Positions 16,483-24,882 of a stretch of 64,000 bases of DNA are shown here, piece after piece. The notes under the pieces are model-generated. The model was not told where the DNA came from. It saw nothing but the letters and a program-made list of their open reading frames with translations, and made no database searches. Each line of letters opens with the position of its first letter. The stretch's first letter is position 1. Origin of the DNA: Mumia sp. Pv4-285 (GTDB lineage Bacteria; Actinomycetota; Actinomycetes; Propionibacteriales; Nocardioidaceae). The position numbers and the translations under genes were made by a program. The stretch is taken from contig NZ_CP162023.1 in NCBI RefSeq assembly GCF_041320275.1, forward strand, positions 2,418,001-2,482,000, written 5' to 3'.

Positions 16483-17697
16483 GTGAACGAGCCCGTCCCG
16501 ACGCCGACCGCTCCGCTCGACGCACCCACCGTCTCGGTGACGCTGCTCGGACGCGACCACGCCGGCGTCACCGCGCGCCTCTTCGAGGTCTTCACGCCGT
16601 ACGCCGTCGAGGTGATCGACGTCGAGCAGATCGTGCTCCGGGGCCGCCTCGTGCTGGCCGTGCTGCTGACGGCGCCGAGCGACCGTACGGCGTTCGAGAA
16701 GGCGGTGGCCGCGGTCGCCGAGGAGCTCGGCATGGAGCAGGAGGTCGCGTACGGCAGCGGCGACAACCGCGGCCGTCGTCGTGGACGCAGCCACGTCACC
16801 GTCCTGGGGGCGCCGCTCCTCCCCCGGCAGTTCGCGGCCGTCGCCACGAAGGTCGCCGAGGCCGGCGGCAACATCGACCGGATCGTCAGGATGGCGCGCT
16901 ACCCGGTGACCGCCATCGACCTCGACGTCTCCGGCGCCGACCCCGACGTCCTGCGCCGGACGCTCGCGCTCGAGGCAGCCCACCAGGGCGTCGACGTGGC
17001 TGTCCAGCCGCTCGGCATCCACCAGCACGCGCAGCGCCTGGTCGTGATGGACGTCGACTCGACGCTGATCCAGGGCGAGGTGATCGAGATGATCGCTGCC
17101 CACGCCGGGTACGAGAAGGAGGTCGCCGAGGTCACGGGGGCAGCGATGCGCGGCGAGCTCGACTTCGCCGAGTCGCTGCAGGAGCGCGTGGCGCTGCTCG
17201 CCGGCGTTCCGGAGTCGGCACTCGACGACGTGCACGCGTCCATCCAGCTCGCGCCCGGTGCGCGGACGATGATCCGGACCCTGAAGCGGCTCGGCTACCG
17301 CTTCGCGCTGGTGTCCGGCGGCTTCACCCAGATCATCGACAAGCTCGCGGGTGAACTGGGCATCGACTACTGGGCGGCCAACACCCTCGAGGTGGTCGAC
17401 GGCCATCTCACCGGCCGCGTCACCGGCCCCGTCGTCGACCGTGCCGGCAAGGCTGCGGCACTGCGGCGGTTCGCCGCGGAGGCCGGCATCTCGCTGGCGA
17501 ACACGGTGGCCATCGGCGACGGAGCCAACGATCTCGACATGCTGGACGCCGCAGGGCTCGGTGTCGCGTTCAACGCCAAGCCGGCCGTCCGGGACGCGGC
17601 CGACACGTCACTGTCCGTTCCGTACCTCGATGCGATCGTGTTCCTCCTCGGGATCACCCGCGAAGAGGTCGAGGCGGCCGACGCGCTTCCCGACTGA
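16483..17697 (+). CDS. serB: phosphoserine phosphatase SerB (ACT + HAD domains)
   Basis: A 404-residue enzyme catalysing the last step of serine synthesis, phosphoserine to serine. Two N-terminal ACT-like regulatory domains (VSVTLLGRDHAGVTARLFEVF at residues ~11-31, and ~105-180) precede the HAD phosphatase domain. HAD motif I is DVDSTLIQ starting at Asp190, motif II is LVSGGFTQI, and motif III is GDGANDLDML. The size and double ACT layout match mycobacterial SerB2. It starts at a GTG with a leaderless-type promoter and converges on sixA with 8 bp between stop codons. Confidence 0.96.
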   Translation: MNEPVPTPTAPLDAPTVSVTLLGRDHAGVTARLFEVFTPYAVEVIDVEQIVLRGRLVLAVLLTAPSDRTAFEKAVAAVAEELGMEQEVAYGSGDNRGRRRGRSHVTVLGAPLLPRQFAAVATKVAEAGGNIDRIVRMARYPVTAIDLDVSGADPDVLRRTLALEAAHQGVDVAVQPLGIHQHAQRLVVMDVDSTLIQGEVIEMIAAHAGYEKEVAEVTGAAMRGELDFAESLQERVALLAGVPESALDDVHASIQLAPGARTMIRTLKRLGYRFALVSGGFTQIIDKLAGELGIDYWAANTLEVVDGHLTGRVTGPVVDRAGKAAALRRFAAEAGISLANTVAIGDGANDLDMLDAAGLGVAFNAKPAVRDAADTSLSVPYLDAIVFLLGITREEVEAADALPD

Positions 17698-17705
17698 CGT
17701 CTCGG

Positions 17706-18221
17706 TCACGAGTGGCGTGGCGGCGGCGCCAGGAAGTCCTCGAGGCGCATCGCCCTCGGATCGATGTCGAACCAGTCGCCGTCGTACGTCAGCACCGCCG
17801 CCGCCGACGTCGGGAACCCGCGGTCGCCGTACGCCTTCCAGGCGCCGTTGTGCGTCCCGTCGTGCAGCATCCAGACCAGGTCGCCCACCGCAGGGTTGTG
17901 GCCGACGACGACCACCGTGCTGGGCTCGCCCTCGACCGTCCGGACCTCCTGGAGGACGCCGTGCGCGGTCGCGCCGTACAACGGGCCGGGGTACGCGACC
18001 ACGCTCGGCGCGAGCCCCAGCGCACTGTTGAGCTCGTCGAACGTCTCGCGCGTGCGTACGGCGGGTGACACCAACGCCTGGGCGGTCCCCGTCACGTAGA
18101 CGGCGAGCTGCTCGCCCCGTCGACGCGCGTCGTCCCGCCCACGCGCCGTCAGAGCGCGCGCGGAGTCCGACGGGGCGGACGCCTCCGCCTTGGCGTGCCG
18201 GACGACGACGAGCTGTTTCAC
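17706..18221 (-). CDS. SixA-type histidine phosphatase
   Basis: A 171-residue protein of the histidine phosphatase (phosphoglycerate mutase-like) superfamily. The catalytic RHG-type motif appears as VVVRHAKAE with His9, and the second histidine is in VVVVGHNPAVGDL. This short form resembles SixA, which dephosphorylates phosphohistidine in signalling proteins; the natural substrate here is unknown. It follows the dodecin gene by 3 nt on the same strand, so they are probably co-transcribed. Confidence 0.9.
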   Translation of the reverse strand: MKQLVVVRHAKAEASAPSDSARALTARGRDDARRRGEQLAVYVTGTAQALVSPAVRTRETFDELNSALGLAPSVVAYPGPLYGATAHGVLQEVRTVEGEPSTVVVVGHNPAVGDLVWMLHDGTHNGAWKAYGDRGFPTSAAAVLTYDGDWFDIDPRAMRLEDFLAPPPRHS

Positions 18222-18224
18222 CGG

Positions 18225-18437
18225 TTAGTCGTCCTCGAGCCGGAACCCGATCTTGAGGGTCACCTGGTAGTGCTCCACGCTGTCGCCCTCGATGTGACCG
18301 CGGATGCCTTCGACCTCGAACCAGTCGAGGTGCCGCAGCGTCTGCGACGCCCGGCTGATGCCGTTGGTGATCGCGTCCGTGACGCCCTCGCTGGACGTGC
18401 CGACGATCTCGGTGATGCGGTAGGTACGGTTCGTCAT
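18225..18437 (-). CDS. dodecin family flavin-binding protein
   Basis: A 70-residue protein matching dodecin throughout: TYRITEIVGTSSEGVTDAI, then the flavin-stacking Trp in HLDWFEVEGIRG and the C-terminal strand YQVTLKIGFRLED. Dodecins form hollow dodecamers that store or buffer flavins (or CoA in some actinobacteria). The frame continues upstream, but the ATG at 18437 gives the family length exactly. It is the first gene before sixA. Confidence 0.95.
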   Translation of the reverse strand: MTNRTYRITEIVGTSSEGVTDAITNGISRASQTLRHLDWFEVEGIRGHIEGDSVEHYQVTLKIGFRLEDD

Positions 18438-18467
18438 GCGCCCATCATGCCGCTGGATCGGCAGGCG

Positions 18468-18473
18468 TACCGT
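18468..18473 (+). promoter_or_regulatory. -10 box upstream of the DUF3099 gene
   Basis: TACCGT ends 6 nt before the ATG at 18480. The intervening six Gs could also act as a weak ribosome site, so leaderless translation is less certain here. Confidence 0.45.
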
Positions 18474-18479
18474 GGGGGG

Positions 18480-18821
18480 ATGGACGATCGTCACGACGAC
18501 CCGGTCGCGATCACGACCGCACAGGTCGGTCGCAGCGAGGAGCTGCGGCATCGCCAGAACCGATATCTGGTCTCGATGCTGATCCGTACGGTGTGCTTCA
18601 TCCTGGCGGTCGTCGTGACCGGCCCGGCGCGGTGGGTCTTCATCGCGGGAGCCATCTTCCTGCCGTACGTCGCCGTGGTCTTCGCCAACACGGCGCGCCG
18701 CAAGCCCACCAACCAGGCCGACGTCGTCCACCCCGAGCCGATCGGCCAGCTCGGCCCAGGGCCGACGGTCCAGCCCGACCCCCCGAAACCCTCACCGGCA
18801 GGAACCGATGACCCTGAGTGA
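18480..18821 (+). CDS. DUF3099 family small membrane protein
   Basis: A 113-residue protein with the DUF3099 core: an N-terminal ITTAQVGRSEELRHRQNRYL stretch, then two transmembrane helices (TVCFILAVVVTGPARWVFIAG and FLPYVAVVFANTARR). A Pro-rich cytoplasmic-type tail of about 40 residues follows. The family is restricted to actinobacteria and has no known function. Its last 14 nt overlap the start of the next gene, indicating translational coupling. Confidence 0.85.
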   Translation: MDDRHDDPVAITTAQVGRSEELRHRQNRYLVSMLIRTVCFILAVVVTGPARWVFIAGAIFLPYVAVVFANTARRKPTNQADVVHPEPIGQLGPGPTVQPDPPKPSPAGTDDPE

Positions 18822-19029
18822 CCCCGCGGACCAGGCCCCTCTGATCTGCTCCTCGAAGGGGTGCGACGCGCCCGCGCAGCACGCCCTCCTGTGGAACAAC
18901 CCGAAGATCCACACGCCCGACCGTCGCAAGACCTGGCTGGCGTGCGACGAGCACGAGCCGACCCTGCGCCAGTTCTTGTCGGCGCGCGGGTTCTGGAAGG
19001 AGACCCAGCCGCTACCCGCCGATGGCTGA
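18808..19029 (+). CDS. small conserved actinobacterial protein, possible zinc-binding
   Basis: A 73-residue protein with a Cys-x4-Cys pair (CSSKGC, residues 13-18) and a later Cys-x2-His (CDEH, residues 45-48). That spacing could bind one zinc ion. Between them lies the conserved stretch ALLWNNPKIHTPDRRKTWLA. Homologues are widespread in actinobacteria and are sometimes labelled acetone carboxylase, which I do not accept from this sequence. It overlaps the DUF3099 gene by 14 nt and, at its 3' end, the convergent moaA gene by 18 bp. Confidence 0.75.
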   Translation: MTLSDPADQAPLICSSKGCDAPAQHALLWNNPKIHTPDRRKTWLACDEHEPTLRQFLSARGFWKETQPLPADG

Positions 19030-20043
19030 CATCGGCCGGCTGGGCTGAAGGAAGCCGACGTCGTCGATGCCGTGGCCGGGCAGCTTCGTCCACATCGCGG
19101 CACGCCAGCGGTCGGCGATCTCGTCGTCGGACGCTCCCCCGCGCAGTGCCGCCCGGAGATCGGACTCCTCGCGGGCGAACAGGCAGTTGCGGACCTGCCC
19201 GTCGGCGGTCAGCCGCACCCGGTCGCAGTCGCCGCAGAACGGGCGGGTCACCGACGCGATGATGCCGACGGTGGCCGGGCCGCCGTCGACGAGGAACTCC
19301 TCGGCCGGCGCCGACCCCCGGGCACGGTCGGCCGGGGTCAGCGTGACGTGCGGGGCGAGCTTCTCGAAGATCTCGTCGGCGGTGACCATCGAGCTGCGGT
19401 CCCACCCGTGCTGGGCGTCGAGCGGCATCTGCTCGATGAACCGGAGCCGGTAACCCCGCTCGATGCACCAGGCGAGCAGCTCGGGGGCCTGGTCGTCGTT
19501 GATGCCGCGAAGCAGCACGGCGTTGACCTTGACCGGAGCGATGCCGGCCGCCTGGGCCGCTTCGAGCCCGGAGACGACGTCCGCGTGCCGGTCACGACGG
19601 GTGATCTGCTCGAAGGTGTCGGGCCGGATCGTGTCCAGGCTGATGTTGACGCGGTCGAGTCCTGCGTCAGCAAGCGCCTGCGCGGTGTGCTTCAGGCCGA
19701 GGCCGTTGGAGGTGAGCGAGACGGTCGGCGACGGCTTGAGAGCCTTGGTGGCCGAGACGATCCCCGCCAGTCCGCGCCGCAGGAGCGGCTCGCCGCCGGT
19801 GAAGCGCACATCGGTGATCCCGAGCCGCTCGACGCCGATCGTGACGAGGCGTACGACCTCGTCGTCGGTCAGCGTCTGCTCCGTCGGCATCCAGTCGAGC
19901 CCCTCGGCCGGCATGCAGTACTGGCAGCGCAGGTTGCAGCGGTCGGTCAACGACACACGGAGGTCGGTCGCCGCCCGCCCGTGGCGGTCGACGAGCCGCG
20001 AGCCGTGCTCGGACGCGAGTGGCGCGACGGTGTCGGCGGTCAT
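19012..20043 (-). CDS. moaA: GTP 3',8-cyclase MoaA (radical SAM)
   Basis: A 343-residue radical SAM enzyme that, with MoaC, converts GTP to cyclic pyranopterin monophosphate in molybdenum cofactor synthesis. The N-terminal [4Fe-4S] motif is CNLRCQYC (Cys36, Cys40, Cys43). The C-terminal cluster motif is FCGDCDRVRLTADGQVRNCL. The chain ends in Gly-Gly, the essential GG tail of MoaA. No other moa or moe genes are nearby. The ATG at 20043 lies 6 nt after TAGACT with no ribosome site, pointing to a leaderless message. Confidence 0.97.
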   Translation of the reverse strand: MTADTVAPLASEHGSRLVDRHGRAATDLRVSLTDRCNLRCQYCMPAEGLDWMPTEQTLTDDEVVRLVTIGVERLGITDVRFTGGEPLLRRGLAGIVSATKALKPSPTVSLTSNGLGLKHTAQALADAGLDRVNISLDTIRPDTFEQITRRDRHADVVSGLEAAQAAGIAPVKVNAVLLRGINDDQAPELLAWCIERGYRLRFIEQMPLDAQHGWDRSSMVTADEIFEKLAPHVTLTPADRARGSAPAEEFLVDGGPATVGIIASVTRPFCGDCDRVRLTADGQVRNCLFAREESDLRAALRGGASDDEIADRWRAAMWTKLPGHGIDDVGFLQPSRPMSAIGG

Positions 20044-20049
20044 ATCGCC

Positions 20050-20055
20050 AGTCTA
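20050..20055 (-). promoter_or_regulatory. -10 box, leaderless start of moaA
   Basis: TAGACT on the minus strand, 6 nt before the moaA ATG. Confidence 0.55.
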
Positions 20056-20096
20056 GGTGGCGCGCCCTGCTGGTCGAGGGCTGTGGAGGGGTTCGC

Positions 20097-20102
20097 TACC
20101 GT
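20097..20102 (+). promoter_or_regulatory. -10 box, leaderless start of the SURF1 gene
   Basis: TACCGT, 6 nt before the GTG at 20109. It is arranged back-to-back with the moaA promoter in a 65-bp gap. Confidence 0.5.
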
Positions 20103-20108
20103 CGAGTC

Positions 20109-20978
20109 GTGTACCGGTTCCTGCTGACGCGTCGTTGGGTCGCGTTCGCGTTGTTCGTCGTGCTGCTGGCCGGCGTCTGCATCTGGCTGGGTTTCTGGCA
20201 GTTCGGGCGCCTCGACCAGCGGCTCGAACGCAACGACGTGGCCCGCGCGAACCTCTCCTCGGCGCCGGTCTCGGTCAGCGAGGTCGCCACGCGTGACAGC
20301 GACGAGTCCGAGCGCAACGAGTGGACCCAGGTCGAGGTCACCGGGACGTACGACACCGAGGGTCAGGTCGTCGTGAAGTACCAGACCCGCGAGGCCGGCC
20401 CCGGTGTCGAGGTCGTCACGCCACTGCGCACCGCAGACGGTACGGCCGTCCTCGTGGACCGCGGCTGGATGCCGTCCGCCAACACGACCGACGCCACCCT
20501 CGACATCCCGGCGCCGCCGACGGGCGAGGTGACGGTCATCGGGTCGTGGCGGGCGAACGACCACGTGCCCCTGCACGCGACGCAGCCGGACGACGGCCAG
20601 GTCCGCGCGATCTCGACACTGGGCATGGCGCCGACGCTGGACTACCCGCTGTACGAGGGCGGCTACCTCGCTCTCGAGGAGCAGCAGCCCGCCGCATCGG
20701 GCCTCGTGATCCCGGACGGCCCCGAGCTCGGTCAGGGGCCACACTTCTTCTACGGGCTCCAGTGGTGGTTCTTCGCTGCGCTGGCGCTCGTCGGCTTCGG
20801 GTGGTTCGCCTGGACGGAGGCGCACCCCCGCGGACCACGCAAGGCAGGCCATGCCCGTCCTGGCCAGCGGTCGGTCCCGGCTGCGCGGGCTGCCGCCGAG
20901 CGCGTGGCGTCACAGACTGCGGATCGCTCCTCCGTCGACCGGGAGCATCGTCCCGGTGATGTACGACGCGGCGGGTGA
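20109..20978 (+). CDS. SURF1 family protein (cytochrome oxidase assembly)
   Basis: A 289-residue membrane protein with two transmembrane helices bracketing a large extracytoplasmic domain, the SURF1 topology. The first helix (residues ~12-32) ends in WLGFWQFGRLDQR, the hallmark W-x-FWQ-x-R motif. The loop carries VLVDRGWMPS and DYPLYEGGYLAL, and the second helix follows HFFYGLQWWFFAALALVGF. SURF1 helps insert haem into the aa3 oxidase. GTG is chosen because the next in-frame starts would remove the first helix. The last 69 bp overlap the convergent SDR gene, and this tail is low-complexity. Confidence 0.93.
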   Translation: MYRFLLTRRWVAFALFVVLLAGVCIWLGFWQFGRLDQRLERNDVARANLSSAPVSVSEVATRDSDESERNEWTQVEVTGTYDTEGQVVVKYQTREAGPGVEVVTPLRTADGTAVLVDRGWMPSANTTDATLDIPAPPTGEVTVIGSWRANDHVPLHATQPDDGQVRAISTLGMAPTLDYPLYEGGYLALEEQQPAASGLVIPDGPELGQGPHFFYGLQWWFFAALALVGFGWFAWTEAHPRGPRKAGHARPGQRSVPAARAAAERVASQTADRSSVDREHRPGDVRRGG

Positions 20979-21674
20979 CAGCAGGAAAGCCGCCGCTGCA
21001 CCGAACTCCTCCGGACGTCCGTAGCGCCCCAGCGGGATCGACTTCTCGTTCGCCGCACGCTGGCGGTCCGCGTCGCCGGACAGCCCGTCGAGGTAGCGCA
21101 CCCGCTCGGTGTCGATCCGCGCCGGCAGCAGGGCGTTGACCCGGACTCCCCGCGGCCCGAGGTCGTCGGCGAGGTCCTTCACCAGCATGGCGAGGCCCGG
21201 TCGCAGACCGTTGCTGATGGCGAGTCCGCCGATCGGCGCGCGCACCGAGGAGGACAGCACGAGAGCGATCGATCCGCCGTCGCTCAGCTCAGGGGCGATC
21301 TCACGCACGATGCGGACGGCCCCGAGGAACACCGCGTCGAAGGCCGACCGCCACTGCTCGTCCGTGATGTCGGCGACGCGCCCTCCCGGGGGCCCGCCGA
21401 CGCTCACCAAGAGCCCGTCGATGCGCCCGAAGCGGCCGCGGGCAGCGGCGACCATCTCCTGCGGCGCCCCCGGGTCGGCGTTGTCCGCCTCCACGCCGAC
21501 CGCCTGGGCGGCTCCGAGCCGCTCCACGGCCGCGTCCAGAGCGCCTCGGTCGCGGCCCGTCACGACGACGTTCGCTCCGAGACCGACGAGCGCCTCGGCG
21601 GTGGCGAGACCGAGCCCTCTGCTCGCCCCGGTGAGGACGTACGTCCGTCCACCGAGGTCGTACGGCGTGCTCAC
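20910..21674 (-). CDS. SDR family oxidoreductase (atypical active site)
   Basis: A 254-residue Rossmann-fold short-chain dehydrogenase. The NAD(P) motif TGASRGLG is at residues 15-22, and the C-terminal RPEEFGAAAAFLLSPAASYITG is typical of FabG-like enzymes. The usual NNAG is VGGPPGG, and the catalytic YxxxK is replaced by ISNGLRPG, giving Ser-Asn-x-x-Arg. This places it in a divergent SDR subgroup whose substrate is unknown. The GTG start overlaps the stop codon of the enoyl-CoA hydratase gene by 4 nt, suggesting joint action in acyl-CoA metabolism. Confidence 0.88.
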   Translation of the reverse strand: MSTPYDLGGRTYVLTGASRGLGLATAEALVGLGANVVVTGRDRGALDAAVERLGAAQAVGVEADNADPGAPQEMVAAARGRFGRIDGLLVSVGGPPGGRVADITDEQWRSAFDAVFLGAVRIVREIAPELSDGGSIALVLSSSVRAPIGGLAISNGLRPGLAMLVKDLADDLGPRGVRVNALLPARIDTERVRYLDGLSGDADRQRAANEKSIPLGRYGRPEEFGAAAAFLLSPAASYITGTMLPVDGGAIRSL

Positions 21675-22462
21675 GGCGCCCCCAGCAGGTCCACGAACCG
21701 AGCACGTTGCGCGACACGCTCCGCCGCCGCCTGCTCGGCGAGGTCGAGGTCGCCGGCCGACTGGAGCAGCGCCTTCGTGCCGCTGACCGCGCCGTGCGGT
21801 GCGGCCGTGAGCGCTGCGACCAGACCCGCGACGTGGACGTCGAGCTGGTCGTGGGCGATGAGCGCCTGGCCGAGGCCGAGGGCGTACGCCTCCTCGGCCG
21901 GCACCCATCGCGCGGTCGCGCAGATCTCCAGCGCTCGCGCGTAGCCGACGGCGTCCACCAGCGGCTTCGTGCCAGTGAGGTCGGGGACGAGGCCGAGCGC
22001 CGGCTCCTTCATGCACAGCTGAGCGTCGTCCGCGAGGACACGTAGGTCGCAGGCGAGCGCGAGCTGGAAGCCAGCGCCGACCGCATGGCCCTGGACGACG
22101 GCGATCGAGACGAACTGCGGGTTGCGCAGCCAGGTGAACCCCTCCTGGTAGGAGGCGACCGTCGCGTCGAAGTCCGCCTCCGGCGCCGTCGCCATCTGCG
22201 GGAACGACGCCTCGCCCTCGATGCCGCCCGGGGAGAGCATCGCGCGGTCGAGTCCGGCCGAGAAGGACGCGCCCCACCCTCGGAGGACGACCACGCGTAC
22301 GTCCGGCTCGACTGCGGCGCCGATCGCCGCGAGTCCTCGCCACATCGCCGGCGTCTGCGCGTTGCGCACGTCCGGGCGGTTCAGGGTGACGGTCAGGACC
22401 GCGCCGTCGACGGCGATCTCGAGTCCGGCGGCTTCCAGCGCGTCAGGGGAGGGATAGCTCAT
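21671..22462 (-). CDS. enoyl-CoA hydratase/isomerase family protein
   Basis: A 263-residue crotonase-fold protein. The CoA-binding and oxyanion-hole segments are visible as GWGASFSAGLDRAML and VVQGHAVGAGFQLALACDLRV, followed by MKEPALGLVPDLTGTKPL. The position of the second catalytic acid is uncertain, so it may be a hydratase, isomerase or another crotonase. Translation is coupled to the downstream SDR by a GTGA overlap. Its ATG lies 6 nt from TAGCCT with no ribosome site. Confidence 0.9.
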   Translation of the reverse strand: MSYPSPDALEAAGLEIAVDGAVLTVTLNRPDVRNAQTPAMWRGLAAIGAAVEPDVRVVVLRGWGASFSAGLDRAMLSPGGIEGEASFPQMATAPEADFDATVASYQEGFTWLRNPQFVSIAVVQGHAVGAGFQLALACDLRVLADDAQLCMKEPALGLVPDLTGTKPLVDAVGYARALEICATARWVPAEEAYALGLGQALIAHDQLDVHVAGLVAALTAAPHGAVSGTKALLQSAGDLDLAEQAAAERVAQRARFVDLLGAP

Positions 22463-22468
22463 GTCCCG

Positions 22469-22474
22469 AGGCTA
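22469..22474 (-). promoter_or_regulatory. -10 box, leaderless start of the enoyl-CoA hydratase-SDR operon
   Basis: TAGCCT on the minus strand, 6 nt before the ATG at 22462. It sits in a 32-bp gap just past the stop codon of the ABC-F gene. Confidence 0.5.
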
Positions 22475-22494
22475 TCGGGCACGCTGCCCACCGC

Positions 22495-24096
<1,602 letters not shown>

Positions 24097-24152
24097 GACG
24101 CAGTGGCTCCCGGGTCTGGGTGGAGGGATGAGGACGTGACGACGTCCGAGGA

Positions 24153-24169
24153 CGGCCGGGACCCGGCCG
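24153..24169. terminator. GC hairpin between the cyclophilin and ABC-F genes
   Basis: CGGCCGGG-A-CCCGGCCG is a perfect 8-bp inverted repeat downstream of the minus-strand cyclophilin gene and upstream of the ABC-F start. It may terminate the cyclophilin transcript. There is no T-tract. Confidence 0.4.
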
Positions 24170-24193
24170 CCTCGTCCAGTGTACGGAGGGGTG

Positions 24194-24823
24194 TCAGTCG
24201 CTGACGACGACGGACTCGATGGTGACCGGCTCGACGGGCTTGTCGGTCGCGTCCGTGGGCACCGCCGAGATCTCGTCGACCACTGCCTTGCTCGCGTCGT
24301 CGGCGACGGTGCCGAAGATCGTGTGGGCCCCGTTCAGGTGCGGCGTCGGGACGGATGTGATGAAGAACTGCGAGCCGTTGGTGTCGGGGCCGGAGTTGGC
24401 CATCGCGAGCTGGTACGGCTCGTCGAACGTGAGCGCGGGATCGATCTCGTCGCCGAACTCGTAGCCGGGGCCGCCCATCCCTGTCCCGAGCGGGTCTCCG
24501 CCCTGGATCATGAAGTCGGGAATCACCCGGTGGAAGACCGTCCCGTCGTACAACGGGTCCGACGACTTCTCTCCCGACTCGGGGTCGGTCCACTCCTTGT
24601 CGCCGGTCGCGAGACCGACGAAGTTCGCGACCGTCTCCGGCGCCTCGTCGGCGTAGAGGTCCACCGTGATGTCGCCCATGCTCGTCTTGAGCGTCGCCTG
24701 CTGCGCGGTGACGTCGGCAGCGCCGTCAGAGCCGCCGTCGGACCCGCCGTCAGACCCGCCGTCTCCGCACGCGGTCACGACGAACAGGAGAGCGACGACA
24801 GGGGCGAGCATGCGCAGGCGCAC
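24194..24823 (-). CDS. secreted lipoprotein cyclophilin (peptidyl-prolyl isomerase)
   Basis: A 209-residue protein starting at a GTG 6 nt after AAGGAA. A type II signal peptide ends in VTAC with the lipidated cysteine at residue 19. A Gly/Ser/Asp repeat linker ([13 protein letters not shown]) precedes a cyclophilin domain. The domain contains [52 protein letters not shown] and [12 protein letters not shown], so the catalytic Arg (FHRV), Phe and Gln residues are intact. It should assist folding of exported proteins at the outer face of the membrane. Confidence 0.94.
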   Translation of the reverse strand: MRLRMLAPVVALLFVVTACGDGGSDGGSDGGSDGAADVTAQQATLKTSMGDITVDLYADEAPETVANFVGLATGDKEWTDPESGEKSSDPLYDGTVFHRVIPDFMIQGGDPLGTGMGGPGYEFGDEIDPALTFDEPYQLAMANSGPDTNGSQFFITSVPTPHLNGAHTIFGTVADDASKAVVDEISAVPTDATDKPVEPVTIESVVVSD

Positions 24824-24882
24824 AGGAGTTCCTTTCAGTGGATCCGACGGACGGAACCGTAGCGGGACGGTTCGAGCAACCG

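Noticed and set aside
18808-19029. Acetone carboxylase annotation often attached to this small protein
   Set aside because: A 73-residue protein with a CxxxxC/CxxH pattern cannot be a subunit recognisable as acetone carboxylase, and no partner subunits are present.
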